Part shown: piece after piece, positions 26,117-38,940 of the stretch | How positions within the stretch are numbered: position 1 is the first letter of the stretch | Layout of the letters: each line of letters opens with the position of its first letter | Source of the DNA: Ptiloglossa arizonensis | Lineage: Eukaryota; Arthropoda; Insecta; Hymenoptera; Colletidae | Reading direction: 5' to 3' | Length of the DNA stretch: 64,000 nucleotides | Assembly (NCBI RefSeq): GCF_051014685.1 | Contig: NC_135058.1 | Span: 14,572,811 to 14,636,810 of the forward strand | Translations under genes and position numbers: made by a program | Notes under the pieces: generated by a model | What the model saw: only the letters and a program-made list of their open reading frames with translations | Told to the model about the DNA's origin: nothing | The model's database searches: none

Positions 26117-26251
26117 TCAGGTTATTCGGGAAGTCGGTTCGTGTTTCCAAGATGGAGAGTATATAGTTCAATGAAATGTTTGTACGCTCTGAAAAAATCG
26201 TGTTTCATTTTCACCAAAGAAAAAAACGAAATGACTTTCCGAACAATACCA
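26117..26251 (+). mobile_element. mariner-like MITE, copy 4 (degenerate)
   Basis: The most diverged copy. The left end reads tcaggttattcgggaagtcg, preceded by TA at 26,115-26,116. The right end reads gaaatgactttccgaacaat, and its TA is no longer clear. The internal line (tgaaatgtttgtacgctctg, tgtttcattttcacc) is well preserved. Confidence 0.8.
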
Positions 26252-27899
26252 TCGTCGAGTCACTCGTGAACTCGACTTGGCGCGGAACACAAACCTTTCG
26301 CGTTACGTTGGGTAAAAGTAATCGACGTACGTAAAATTTGCAATCAAAGAAGAAAATCAAACTTTTACGAAGGGTACTCGATCCACGGGTGGTAATCAAG
26401 CCGCGATCGCGGCGAAGCTCGCGGACTCGCATAGCGATATTGGATTATCGAGATCCGGCTGGTAATGCCCTCGGTCGGCTTGCACGCCGCTTCCGTGACG
26501 TCAAGCTGGACGAACGCTTCGAACTCGGTTTCTCGTATGATTCACGGCTCCGAAACGGTGAATTTAGTTCCTAGACGCACGGGAACAATGCTTTCTTGCG
26601 AAGCGACGTAGTATCGGCCGAAAGCGGTACACGTACAGGCAGATTACGCCGCGTGCATAGGCGTTGCGATAACAACGTATTACGAGACGCGCGAAAGGAT
26701 CGTTTTCCCCGATATTTGAATTTCGCGAGGCGACGATACGATCGATACGATACTCGTCGTCGATCGTTGCGCCCATCGTGTAAAAAGAACCGTGGCAATC
26801 GCGGCTGGCGATCATTTTTTTCCCGCCGATTCGTCGAACAAAGACCCAGCTCGCGTTTTATCGAACGTGCCACGTTACCGATCCGTTGCGTCGCGGGTAA
26901 CGCGTTTTCCTCGTAAACACGACGATGGTACAACGACGGGAAGTTTAATCCGTATGGTTTCTCGGCGGACTTCTCGTGTTTTATTTGTTACGACGTTGCA
27001 TTGTCCGTACGGGGATAAAGATGCGCGAAGTCGTAAAAATGCGCAAGTACTTTAACACTTCGCAGCGATTGGAGGAAAGATTCGACGAGAGAACGGTCGG
27101 CGTAAAAATAGTTCGAGCGGTTCGAAGGAAATATCGAGCACAGTTCGGTGGATTACTCGCGGACGTTTTTCGGGCGGAGACAGTTTTCACGGAACTCGCG
27201 AAAATATCACCAGCACTCGCCGAGAAGAAAAATGTACCCGTTTCTGTTGCGCGACAACGTTCGACCTCGCGTTGATCCTACGATCCAACTGATAAAAAAT
27301 GTCCAACGAGAAGTCCAGACTCCGTGACTACCGCTCGTTGTAGCTCGCGACGAATTTTCCAGCGAATTTTCTATTGTTAATTCAAACGTTAATGCATCGA
27401 TCCGCGAATAAGACACGAGACTCTTGCGTTGCTGGACCCTTCGAGCTAGTGGAACGTTGCGTTTAAGTCCTTCGAACGCAAATTGGAGTTCAACGTGTAA
27501 AAGGAAATACTTCACGACGAACGGACAAAAATTTCAGCGTCCAATTTCCGATGACTTCTGGAAATATCGTTCTCGAGTTTCTCGCGTACGCTTTTGGCTC
27601 GAGATATCTACGAAGAAGTCGCGCGAAATCGGTGGCTAATCGGGAACCGTAAATTTCGAGACGTAGAATCGAGATCCTTGCCAAAAATTACCCCGACGGC
27701 ATCCGTGAAATCGTAACCGTACGTACACGGTTCGCTCGCTGGTCGAAAAAAAGCTTTTCGTCGCTTGGTTGGGAGAATCGGATAGGATCGGTGGCGTTCG
27801 AGCGGTGCATCGGGTGAATAGGTTCGAGCGCGGCCAGTACCGCCACGTGAGCTCAACGTGGAGCTTCCAGAGGACGCTCCCTTCGCGGAGACGCGTTGG
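26252..27899. other. non-coding DNA
   Basis: No gene could be supported. The frames on both strands look like chance. Confidence 0.5.
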
Positions 27900-28094
27900 T
27901 AAACGGTTTCGAGGGATGACGCGGTGGTGGTGCTGGCTCAGGAACGCGTGACCGAGCCGACCGGCTGGGCCTCAGTGGCTCCCGAGGGGAGGAACGAAGA
28001 GGGCAGCCGCGCAGGCGGACGACCGCGATCAGGTGACTACGACGAGTCGCGCACTTTCGGCCTCCTTCCCTCCCTCGGCCTCTCGGCGATCTCG

Positions 28095-28176
28095 CCGCGC
28101 CGCGCCGCGCCGCGCCGCGCCGCGCCGCGCCACACCGCTCCACACCGCTCCACACCGCTCTACACCGCGCAGCGAG
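28095..28176 (+). repeat. (CGCCG)n array followed by (CACACCGCTC)4
   Basis: About eight copies of a gccgc pentamer pass into about four copies of a 10-mer, cacaccgctc. The first part has the same unit as the array at 25,751. Confidence 0.9.
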
Positions 28177-28249
28177 GAGCACACTGTGAGAAGAGTCGAG
28201 GGAAAGAGACCAACCGGGAGTGAGTCGCCGGCTGGCACTCGTGCGACGT

Positions 28250-28335
28250 GTTTCGTTTCGTTTCGTTTCGTCTCGTCCCGTCTCGTTTCGTCCCGTCTCT
28301 TCTCGTCTCTTCTCGTCTCGTCTCGTCTCGTCTAG
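28250..28335 (+). repeat. (TTTCG/TCTCG)n pentanucleotide array
   Basis: About 17 tandem pentamers, starting as tttcg and drifting to tctcg and tcccg. The top strand is pyrimidine-rich apart from the regular G. Confidence 0.9.
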
Positions 28336-28700
28336 TTTCGTGCCGCCGCACACGTCGTGTTCGGACGACGGGAAGAACGAACCACGGAATATCTTCCAGT
28401 GAGCACTCGTTTCGTCGATCGGCGATCATCGAGGGAAATTGACGGAAAAGTGTGGTTTCTCGGTCGATGCGTTCTCCTCGAGGTTCCAGCGTGTGCGTGG
28501 CTCGCGGTCCTGTCGAGAACCGCTAAAATTGGATATTCGCAGCTGACCGAGTGCAAAGACGTGCCGAACGATGCGCAGTCGCGCGAAAACGTCTCATCGA
28601 CGATAACGACGAAGGTACACGTTCGTTCGAGATTCTCTTACGATTCCAGATACCCTGTGTCGCTCGAGAGAGAGAGAAAGAAAGAAAGAGCGAACGAGCG

Positions 28701-31272
28701 ACTCCGGGAGATTCGTCGCGTACCTACCTCGCTTACGGCTGTTTCCAACGGAAAAATTTCCTTTACGTAACGTTTCGGAGCGTTTTTAGGGCGAGCAGTT
28801 GGGGTAGCTTCGAGAGGGGTAACCGAGTCTCCGAGTATCCCGGTTAACCCCTTAGCCGCACCGTTCGTTTTGTTATTGAAAATGGCCTCCCGGTGCTGAA
28901 TCTTTCCTTGCTCTTACGCGTTTAGCGTTACGTTCGCTCGATTGCAAACGCACAATTATTCTCGGTCGGTGCGTTACGCGAATAATTACGCGAGGGAAAC
29001 AAGACGCGCACCGTACGCTGTTTTCCGCGATCGCTCATGATTTTATAACCGCGCCATATGCTGCATTCCGCGATCAAATGGTCAACACCGCCAATAGATT
29101 CCTACGTGCGTCGTTCGTGTTCTATTGGAAAAGTGTTTCGATGTTTCGCCAGCGGTGCGGATAACCTCGTTCCGGCTGTCCGGTGACTGCGGTGCATCTT
29201 CGAATTCCCAAGAAAGCTACTTAGCCGCAATGCCGATGAAACCTCGAAACGTTTTCCACGTTCACTTGTTTACGAAAAGACATCTGTCTAACCGTTGGAA
29301 TTCACAGGCATTTTTAATTTCGCATCTTCGAGAAACTTTAACCGCGAAAAGTACTACAAAAGCAACGTTTCAGGCGCGCAAGATTATCAAGAGTCGGAGA
29401 GACTTCCAGCGACGAGATTCAAAGATTCGGTTCTTCTCGGTTTATTCTCGGTTCGACGTCAGCGTGAGAATTCGATCCTCGCGCGAACATTCGTTTTGCA
29501 TCGAATCCCGCGCAAGGTTCCGTCGTTTTTCGTTTTTTTTTTCCTCGTCACGAATTTCAAAGTTCAATGTTAACCGTCCCGTTAATCGCCAAACGAAACT
29601 TTCGTAATTCGTTCGATCGCGAGACAATGCTCGTTCGTAAAGCGAATCCGACTTCAAACGCGGTACACAACGCGTTGAACACTTCGAACGCGGAAGTGAA
29701 CGTTCACTTTGCTTCGCAAATTTAAACTCGGCGTATAAGCAACGGGAACGGTTCAATGTGTACACGAACGGTACGTGTAAACGATTAGAACGCGATGCTA
29801 CGAGTCGAAGTAAAAAAACTCGAAGTTTAAATTCCCTTCTGTCGTCGATGAAGACGATTAGGGTTGTAGGTTTTTCCTCGGCTATCGAACGTTGCAATTA
29901 TTCCGTCGACTTGCGAGATCACGAGAACTTTAATCGCCGGAAATTTTCTAAAATTAGCGTCATCGCGATCCAAATAGATCCAAGTATATCTAAATGGATT
30001 TAAATGGATCTAATTAGATCTAAACAGGGAAACGGTTCACGATGACGACGGAGACCGTTCGGACGAATGAGAGAACGCGGATGAAAAAGTACAGGATTTC
30101 GTCCCGCTCTCTCGAAAAGAGGCGGAAAGTTCTCGCGGGTTCCGACACTTTGCTCGTCCGTTTAAACGCGGAACGAACGTTTGCGCGGTGACGTCCGACC
30201 AGTATTCTGTCGTACTTTAAACGGGACTTTGCGTCGGGCCTGCGCAACGCGGATATCTCGCCGCCCGTAAATAACGTTTCTATTTCGCCTGGACGTATGC
30301 ACGTATTCAGAAGTATTCCCGTTTATTTTTACGCGTTCATCGATGCGATGCTAAACCCGTTCGATCGGAGCTTCCATTCGAAACACCGCGCGCGGTTAAG
30401 TGCGCGCGAATGATTTAAATTCGAACTTAATCGAAGCACGCGGCGCACCGGGTTTTACTTTTCGCGATCTACTTCGTGTTTCTCCGGTGCGATTTACGAC
30501 TCTTCTGAAAGAAAAAAGGAAAGGAAAAAAAACTTGTACGTTTATTACACGCGTCGGAGAAAACGATAAAAAAAAACGGTTCTCCGTTATTATTATTATT
30601 ATTCTTCGTAACTTTCTCGCGTCGATCGTCTCTCGATTTCGAGAAACTCGTGGTAAGAGAACGACATCGTTCGAGAAAACGATCAACGCGGAGGCGGATC
30701 TTTCGAATCCAGAACGTCCGGGCGCGTTACCCTTATCGCAGACGCGTTTAGAATTAGACAGGGTTCGCGCATGACGAATCTCGGCAGAATGGAAACTCGA
30801 TAGCTTTTTCCGCGTGCAAACGCGGTTGGACGCGAAATGCTGCGTTTGGCAAGACTCGAAGAACCGTAAACCAACCGTTAGTAGGTGAAAGAGCACGAGA
30901 CCGGGGCACACGACGAACGCCCGAGCGAACCAGCGAACGAGCGAACGAGCGAACGAGCGAACGCGCGAGTGACTCAGACTCCGAGTATCCGCGTGACACA
31001 CATACGCGCCACAAACCACTGCCATTGCTCCTTTCTTTCGACTATTTTCACGGTTTGTCGTCTACGGGATCGTAGGTGCACGTCGTGTACTCTCCCGTGT
31101 TTCCCGGAATACTCGATAAAACGCAACGTTTGCAACGGAGAACGAAACAACCTTAAGTAATTCCGTGCTCTTCCGTGCAGGTAAAGATCGCTACGTAAAC
31201 TTTACACGTTAACTATTTCGAACCGTGTGTACGCTCGCGGAATCGTTCGATTATCGATCCTACGATTATTTA
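28701..31272. other. non-coding DNA
   Basis: No gene could be supported. A GAGCGAAC octamer run lies at about 30,927-30,965. Confidence 0.5.
29967..30027 (+). repeat. 10 bp minisatellite
   Basis: About six imperfect copies of a 10-mer close to aaatggatct, close to one DNA helical turn per unit. Confidence 0.75.
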
Positions 31273-31407
31273 TCGGGTTGTTCGGAAAGTTGTTTCGTTT
31301 TTTTTTTTTGGTGAAAATGAAACACGATTTTTTCAGAGTGCACAAACACTTTATCGAATTGTATATTCTCCGTTTTGGAAAACGAAATCGCTTTCCGAAC
31401 AACCTAA
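31273..31407 (-). mobile_element. mariner-like MITE, copy 5 (inverted)
   Basis: A 135 bp copy in the opposite orientation to the other four: the T-run and ggtgaaaatgaaacacg come first and tattctccgttttggaaaa last. Ends are cgggttgttcggaaagttg and cgctttccgaacaacctaa, between TA at 31,271-31,272 and TA at 31,408-31,409. Confidence 0.88.
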
Positions 31408-31409
31408 TA

Positions 31410-34400
31410 ATAACTTTACCCCGAAACGAAAGAGAAAACACCGCGAAGCGGAAAGCAACGACGTGGAATTTTTTTTTTTTTATTCGTTTCGCGTTTTTGT
31501 TGCACGATTTACGGATACGAAATTGTTCGCGACGAAAAGGACGAATTTGAAACTAAATTTATAAACCAGATAATACGTAAAAATAAAATAGAACGTAGAC
31601 AACGTAACGCGATATTTGACGTTAATTAGTATGTACCGTCCGTAATACTTGTTTTCGAGGAACATAGTTCGAAAAATATTACACGATAAAAAAACGTATT
31701 TAATTATTTACAAGGTAACGTATTTTTCGCAAAATTAGGAACAAACTTGCGCTTCACAGATACAGAGAACTTTATTATAACAACAATCGCGAATCGTACG
31801 AGCCAATCTTCGATCGACCGTACGCCCGGCGTTGTGGAGGGGATTTTTACGAGAGTTTAAAAGTTTAAAGCAAAGCGAACGGGAATGCATTGGAAAACTT
31901 TGAGAATCGAGAGCGAAGAGTGTTTTGTAAATGCACCGGTGCATAAAGCTTCGTAAACGCAACGCGTGCAAAGCTTGTCCTCTGATACAGTTTCTTTCGA
32001 CGTGAACGATCGTAAACGTTATATTAATTTTTTACTATTCCCCAACGGCTTTACTACACCGTTAAGATATAAATATTGCTCGTAACGCGGTGAATGAACC
32101 TGTTTTACAAACCGTTTCTACAATTTGTAAATTCAATTTAGATAGCTCGGATAATTATTATAACGCAATACCGCTCGAAAGATCGTTTATTAGTTACATG
32201 CGCGTTGGATAAAAGCGCAAGAGTTCGATTATGATTTCTAAAAAGGGAATAATGTACGTTTTCGTGAAAACTTCGAAAAATGCCTCGAGACGCGGCTAAA
32301 TATCGTTAAAGGTTGCAACGTATCCCGATTTCCGTAAAATTGGAAATTTTGCACCGAGAAGTGTCGAATTTCGCGTAGGAAAATAAATTGTAGCAGAGTA
32401 CATCGACTGCAATAGATAAATAATCGAGGTTCGTTGTTCCGGTGCCAGGTGGCACGCGTAACGATATATTATTACCTAAAGGGTCGTTACGCGCAACACG
32501 TTTGCAACTGTTTCGGAGAAAAACTGAAAATTGTTACTCGCGAACGGTAATCGTCGTTATCTGAAAATCGTTGCAACGCTCTCACAACACTCGAGGGAAA
32601 ATCCTTTCCTAGAGGCACGCCTTTGCTCGCGTGGACTGACATACGACCATTTTGACCTAAATAACACGGATAATCGGATCTCAATCGACGCGTTTACACC
32701 ACGGACACGATCGACGATCCTCGACACGGTTTACGGTCAAGAAAATTATCTTTGATCCGTGACCAAAGCACCCCAATATTGGCTGCGAATGGGAAACAGA
32801 TTTCGCGCGCGAAGAAGAACAGAAATGCACCGCGAGACGACCGAACGCGAAATGTAAAAATAGTTAATAACCGCAAATAAGCTCGACCAAAGCCGGTCGG
32901 TGATAAAGTAACGACTCTTTTGTTGCGCAAAATACGCTAGCCTAAATACGCGTTTCGAATTTGCCCTACTTTCCAAAGTAATCTTCCTCTTTGTTTTCAA
33001 CGCGCTCGCCACGGTCCTACCTATTTTCAAAAATGCCGGATGATTTCTTTTCGGGGCCACGTACCTATTTAACGGAATCGCGTGCCATCTGGGGCTACGA
33101 AATTAAACATCGAAATTACGAAAGAGGAAACCTTCGAGGGATCGTCGAGAAAAAGGTAGCTTTTCGAAACCATTTTTCAACACGGATACGTCGCACACTC
33201 GAGTACTTGTGTATCGTTTAAAAGTATATAAAATCGGTTTCTAAAATTCATTTATCTCGGCCGGTCGGTGTGCCGTAAACCCTTAATTATTTCGAACGAT
33301 TCTGCAAAATGCAACTTACCGAACCCGCGCTCGTCAACTTTGTCGTCGCGCACTCAAGATTCTTCGATTTAAAAAAGAAATAGCTCCCCGTGACGGCGCT
33401 TCGCGGTTATCAGAGTGGATTAATTCGCGAACACGACCCATAGAACGTCGCGTTCGCTTAGAAAAGAGGAACTCGGAAAAGAGGAGTAGTTCGACGACGT
33501 CGTTTCACCCAAAGCTACGTCGACCTCTCGATTCCAATCGAGCAGGCATATCGGTCGTGTCAGGAAAGTGGATCGGAGTAATTTTTTCACCGGCACATTT
33601 GTTTCGATAAGGCGAAGAGGAGAAGGAGGAGAAGGAAAAGGAGAAGGAGAAGGAAGGATCGTCGTCGTTCCCGAACGACACGCTTCGGATGAAACGGAAT
33701 CGAAGCAAGTTCGAAAAAAGGCCTTCTCTCAAGAAATCGTATGGTCGTTCGGCTTTGTAGGTGAATGTACCGTTTGTTTTATTCCACCGTGGCACACGAT
33801 GGATTCCCGTTCACCGCTACCAGAGAAAATCAATACACGGGCTATTAAAATTTATCGCGGCGGTTGTTTGCGCTGCACACGTTATCCAATTATTAATTAG
33901 TGGAAAGTGATCGTTCGTGAGATCGTTCTAGGCCTACGCGACGGTCTCGCGCCCGTTTAACGTTAACAGCGAGTCGTAAAAATCATTTTTACGCGCGATT
34001 GTTCGCTCGAATTCGCTCGACCGCCGCGCTCGACTTCGGCTACGAATTTACCAACTCGAATTCGATCTCGCGTCGCGCCAACACGGAATAAACTTTTCCC
34101 GCGTTCCAACGGAGCTGAATTAATATACTCCGTACAACTCCTATCGCGTCGGAGAAATTCAAAGAATTTATTTATCGGTAAGCGAGCAAAAGAAAAGTGG
34201 TTAACCGAGTTCCGAGTTGAATTATTTCATAGAAATTTTTCTTTGTTAGCCTACTTGAAAATGTAGCGAAACTGTTAAGCAAATAACACCGACACGCTCA
34301 CGTGCACGGACAAATTTGTAATTTTCTTTTTCCGTTCGATTGAAAATATTTCGCGTTTTTTTTTTTTCTGGGAACGGTACGCGTTGACCGTAGGTTACGC

Positions 34401-36899
34401 GATCCGGATCGAAGTAACAATTTTTTCTTTCCGCGTCGTTCGTTTAACGACTTTGTTCGTCGTATCGAAGGAAAGGGCAAAAATGGAATAAAGTTCAAGA
34501 ACATTGAGTTACGTGGAGGCGAGCCGAAAGGGCGAGGTTAATGGTAATAATACACGTCTCCGTTGTACCGAGGTGTACGTATACGTTTGAAAAGGAAAAA
34601 GAAGAACCGTGATGGGTTATTGCGCGAAAGAAGAAAAAGACGAGGAAAACGAAAGTAAAAAGTTAACGCGTAAAAGTAGAAACGAGGATACGTTCGACGC
34701 AAAGACGACGAGGTACGGTTACGCGTTAACCTAAATTTCAGAACGGTATAATATAAATACGATAAAATAATACGGACAAGGAAAAGAGAAGAGAGAATCA
34801 ACGAAAGTAGAAATAATAGTTCCGCGGATACGAACGAGATACAAAATGAAATAAGTACGCCGCGAAATGAATATTTACTCGTTGAACGAGAACGCGCGAA
34901 GACGTCCGCGTTGAAATACTTTGAGAACGGATCGAAGGTTTTCATTCCTCTCGTATGTACGTTATTAAACAAACGCCGCGAGAACAGAAGAGACATTATC
35001 CGTGACGTTATTGTTCGTGGCTCGTTCGAGTTTGTATACTTTCTCCGCGAGGCGTTCTCGAGTCAATGGTCAGGGAATCTCTCGTCCGGAAACATTTTTT
35101 TTTTTTTCTCTCTCTCGAAAACGTTCGAAATAGGTGTGAATTATAGTCTCGCGCGGATACGTCCCGGAGATAAAACGTCTGAAATGTTACTTCAAAACGG
35201 ACCGGTTTCGGTACGATACAGTTGCTCGTTAAAGAAAGTGCTTATTCCGTATCGATTCGCAACGGCAAGCCGTACTTGACCGTGAGAGAGTATTCGAACG
35301 AAAGTTTTCAATGGAAATCTACTTTTCCTGGACGTTCGCTTCGCTTTGCGGCTTACTCGTAATGGAAGTCACACTCGACGACGATAGTTGCCTTTGTCGA
35401 TGAACGACGGCGTCGCCGCGATCCGCTCGATGAACAGAAATAATCGGTAAGGAATTGCCCGTACCGACGCGCCACGAATGCTCTATCCCGTATCTTCTAA
35501 TTAGCTTCGTAATAATCGTATCGTTACGTTACGATCAAACGTTTTATTTCGGATCAGAAATCGACGAATTTATTTCCGTCGTTCGTAAAGTCTGACGCGA
35601 ATTTTCAACAAAATGACAAAACTTATTCAACAACCTCGTATATATTTCTAAAATTCTTTTACGAAAATCCAAGAACAAACAATTCCACGTACTTTCACAC
35701 GGGACACTCCGCGTCTCCGGATCGAAGTGTTCGTTATCGTTTTTTCTTTTCGTCCCGAAAACCGAGCTTTCCTTCTAACTCTCTAAACACAGCAAAGAAA
35801 ACGTTTATTCCTTTTCACGTGCGAGATTGGCCGCGATCGTTGCACGGAATCGGCCGTAATACGTTTTACGGTTGTTTGCACTCTCGCGTTGTTTACCACC
35901 TCGGGTTTGATAATTAAATTCAGCACGGTGTAAAGCGCAGCGTAGACTCGGGTCTAGCTTCTTCCAGATGCGTTCAACCGTTAAAGGGTCGGTGTGATTA
36001 ATGGCGGCACCGTTACGATCGCATTCGTGTCGCGAAACGTTCACGCGGAGAAGGTACGCCGAGATTTCTAGAGTTTACGGGTGTAGGTATCGATCGGCGT
36101 TGCATTCGGTCGCGTGTATCCTCGAGATAAATTTAGGCGGTGGTTTTCGTAGCCGCGGGAACGATTCTCGCTCGTTGAGATTCTTCGGTCCTCCTCCGAG
36201 GCGTTCGTAGCCAGCGAATCGCGAGCAAAGTCCGCGCGAGGTAAACCTAGACCCGAAACCGTGGTTTTTGGGCGTACACGTTGCCACGAGGATCGACGCG
36301 ACGAGTTTTATTCCGTATCGGCTGAAATCGGCGCGTGTACGCGCGCACGCGTGAAAAAAGCGAGTAAGCTCCGGGGATTGGAAGCCTCGCGAAGAATGTC
36401 GGCACGGAATTCTTACGGCGGCCGTTGCCGTCCGTGCACGAAACGTGACACGTATGAAAATATATGGCGCTGCAGCGTTCTAACCTCCGATCACGTAGAA
36501 AAGCGTTGGCTTCTCGCAATTACTTAGCGGCCGTGGCCGCTCGTAGAATTACAGATACATCCCGATCGTTTCCTATCGCGTCGTACGCGTGACGGACGAG
36601 GAGCTCGCCTTCCATTATTTACACGATCGTTGAACGTAAATAATTTCTAAAAGCGCTCCCACCCGATAAGCCTTCGACGCCTACGCGAGTTGGTGACTCA
36701 CCCTCTCTAGACATTTACGTGTTCCGCGACCCGGCCACCCGACGTTCGTCAACCGCTTTTCGACCTTCTTCAACGGAAAATCACCCTTGGCGACCGAGTT
36801 CGACAAGGGACGATGAAACTCGTACGTTAAATACACCGCGGAGAACGAATTCTTGGTTTCCTTTGCCTCGTTGGCCAAGTCTTGTCCTTTGTACTTCAA
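31410..36899. other. non-coding DNA
   Basis: No gene could be supported. A GGA/GAA-rich simple tract lies at about 33,609-33,657. The stretch 31,550-32,400 is relatively AT-rich. Confidence 0.5.
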
Positions 36900-37121
36900 C
36901 CCTTTGCACTCGAGAGTCGACACCTAATTCGGTGTACTTTGTTTTCGATCCGGGAAAACTCGGTGGTTTGGAATTCAAATTGGAATTTAAATATTACGTT
37001 CTTGTAGAGTGTAAACGCGTGCATTTGAAGTGTATAAAAATGTTCCGTTCCAGATTAATTTTACTACTCGAAGAATTTTCTCGAGGCGTTCCGGTAGCAA
37101 AGAAGCCTCGAGTGCAAAGGG
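36900..37121. mobile_element. piggyBac-like MITE
   Basis: A 222 bp stretch with perfect inverted ends, ccctttgcactcgag on the left and ctcgagtgcaaaggg on the right. The right end is followed by TTAA (37,122-37,125). The left is preceded by TCAA (36,896-36,899), one change from TTAA. The TTAA target and CCC...GGG termini are the signature of piggyBac-superfamily elements. There is no transposase frame, so it is non-autonomous. Confidence 0.8.
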
Positions 37122-37125
37122 TTAA

Positions 37126-38700
37126 AATTATTCGATCTTCTTCCCTTTGATGTGCGCGCACTGCAAATGCTCCATCGCTACGTCCAAATCTCGAGCCTTC
37201 TTTTCTGGTTGCATTACTTTTCGGGATACGATGCAATAGAACGTGATATCTTTGTAAATACCATTCTTTTTGTAAAAAAACTTCACACAAAAGTACATTA
37301 CTTCGTACACGTGTACATTTACACGGAGAGTACATATAAAACACTAATACACTCTTAATTCAACAGCGAGTCCAATCTCTTTCGTTAGCAATGATAACTA
37401 GACGTTTGGTCGACGACTGGGATGCACAATCCGGTACACGTTTTTAGAATCCTGTTCCTAAGTTTGTAATTCAAGACTTAGATCGTAAAGCAGCAGCTGT
37501 CGAACCTCATTTTTTCGCCAAGGTTTCGCTTTACTTTTTCTTTTTCTTTTTCTATTTTATTTCGTTCGCGGTGCGATAAAGTAAAATAATTTTTGTCGCG
37601 AGCTAACGGAAGCCAATATCTTCTACGTCGTTTAGAATTCGAACGTTTAATCGCACGGTATTACCAGTCGGTTATGCAATCTTTGGATTCTAGCAACTAT
37701 TTAAACAGAACGCGAGCAATTGTTTACACGTAGCGATATCGGACGAACGTTCCTTTCGCCTTTCTCTTCCACCTTCCACCATCGATCGCCGCACCCGCTA
37801 CTCGAGTGTTCGCGATCGCGAAAACGATCGTCGCGTTGCAAACAGCGAACCGCGCGATTATTTCGCTTTAGTCGTTGGATCGTCTTTATTATCGTTTCTC
37901 GATCGTTTGGCTACGTACGGAATTATTTCGAAGGAATATATTCCGATCGTTTCGCAAACCACGAAAATAAATCGGTAGCCGTGTAAGTCATCACCGATGC
38001 ACCGTGCACTTTTAAAGTTCGCGTTGCACGCGGTGGGTTCAATGTCCACCGACCGAGAGACACGGAACGTAACACTTACGCAGGGCAGCGAACGTGCCGC
38101 AAAGTTTCGACAAACGGTTAGGTTTCTACGATCGGATCGTTGTCGAGAGTTTCCGCGGGTTAACCCTCGGAGGTGCAGAGATACACCGGATGAGAAAATT
38201 TTATAAGTTTAATCTTAATTACGTAGCTACAGCTTGCGAGATCGTCGACCGTACGAAACGCGGTTAATCCGCTCGAATTACCCGTGAACCGATAAAGTCG
38301 TTTTAAAGCGTTTCACCGTGTAAGATCGAAATTTCCCCGATGAACGGTAATCATGGCGGCCAGGTTCGTACGATCCGCTAAAATTGCACGTCCTATTTGC
38401 GGAAGCGTTGAGTAATAAGCGCTAAAATTAGGAAGGTAAAGAAATTCGGAAGATAGCGTTCCGAGGCAGTCGCCGAAATCTTTATTCGTAAACGCTTCGG
38501 CAAATATCTCGCGACGAGGAGGCTCTTGATCCACTTATGGTAATGCGGCAGACAGCTCGTAGCGCTACTTCAGCTCGCTCGAGCGTGTTAGCTTCTTTTC
38601 GCGCGATACGCGCCTTTGCGCGCCGCCGAGACCTTGTTGTTCCTCGTGTTTGACTTTTCACCGAAAAGAATCAAAGATTTCGTGAAAATCCTCGACCCGA
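37126..38700. other. non-coding DNA
   Basis: No gene could be supported here. Confidence 0.5.
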
Positions 38701-38719
38701 GTCGAGTTCCATCGACCGA

Positions 38720-38940
38720 TGGAAACTGTACAACGTAGACGTTGTCACAACTGTCTTTTTAGATTATTGGGTAAATTTAGGTAAAACACGTTACGCGAAA
38801 ATTGAGAGAGACTAAGTGGCCAGTTTCGTCGACCGATAGAAACGTGGTTACCGTGTAACGTAGAGACCGAAACAACCGATAGATTTTTAAGTAAAACACG
38901 TTGGTCGCGGAAAGAGAGAGAGAGAGAGAGAGAGACCGAA
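38720..38940. repeat. diverged ~105 bp tandem duplication ending in (GA)n
   Basis: Copies near 38,705-38,810 and 38,818-38,936 share cgaccgat(g/a)gaaac, then acgtaga, then a taggtaaaacacgtt / taagtaaaacacgtt block. Each copy ends in a gaga run, and the second has expanded to a (GA)n microsatellite at about 38,910-38,936. Confidence 0.65.

Larger units (their letters stand above)
27900..28700 (+). promoter_or_regulatory. GC-rich block, possible promoter and 5' UTR region
   Basis: This is among the most GC-rich parts of the window. It contains two pentanucleotide arrays and two donor-like sequences (cggga|gtgagt near 28,218 and ttcca|gtgagc near 28,401). It lies upstream of tricornered on the same strand, so it could hold a promoter and non-coding first exon. 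No TATA box or clear initiator was found, so the assignment rests on composition and position. Confidence 0.25.

Noticed and set aside
31273..31407. Frame across MITE copy 5 (MKHDFFRVHKHFIELY...) as transposase
   Set aside because: The element is only 135 bp. The frame is the non-coding MITE line read by chance and lacks any DDE motif.
35590..35640. Possible fourth copy of the unnamed dispersed repeat
   Set aside because: Only about 18 bases (gacaaaacttattcaacaac) resemble the other copies, and the flanks do not align.
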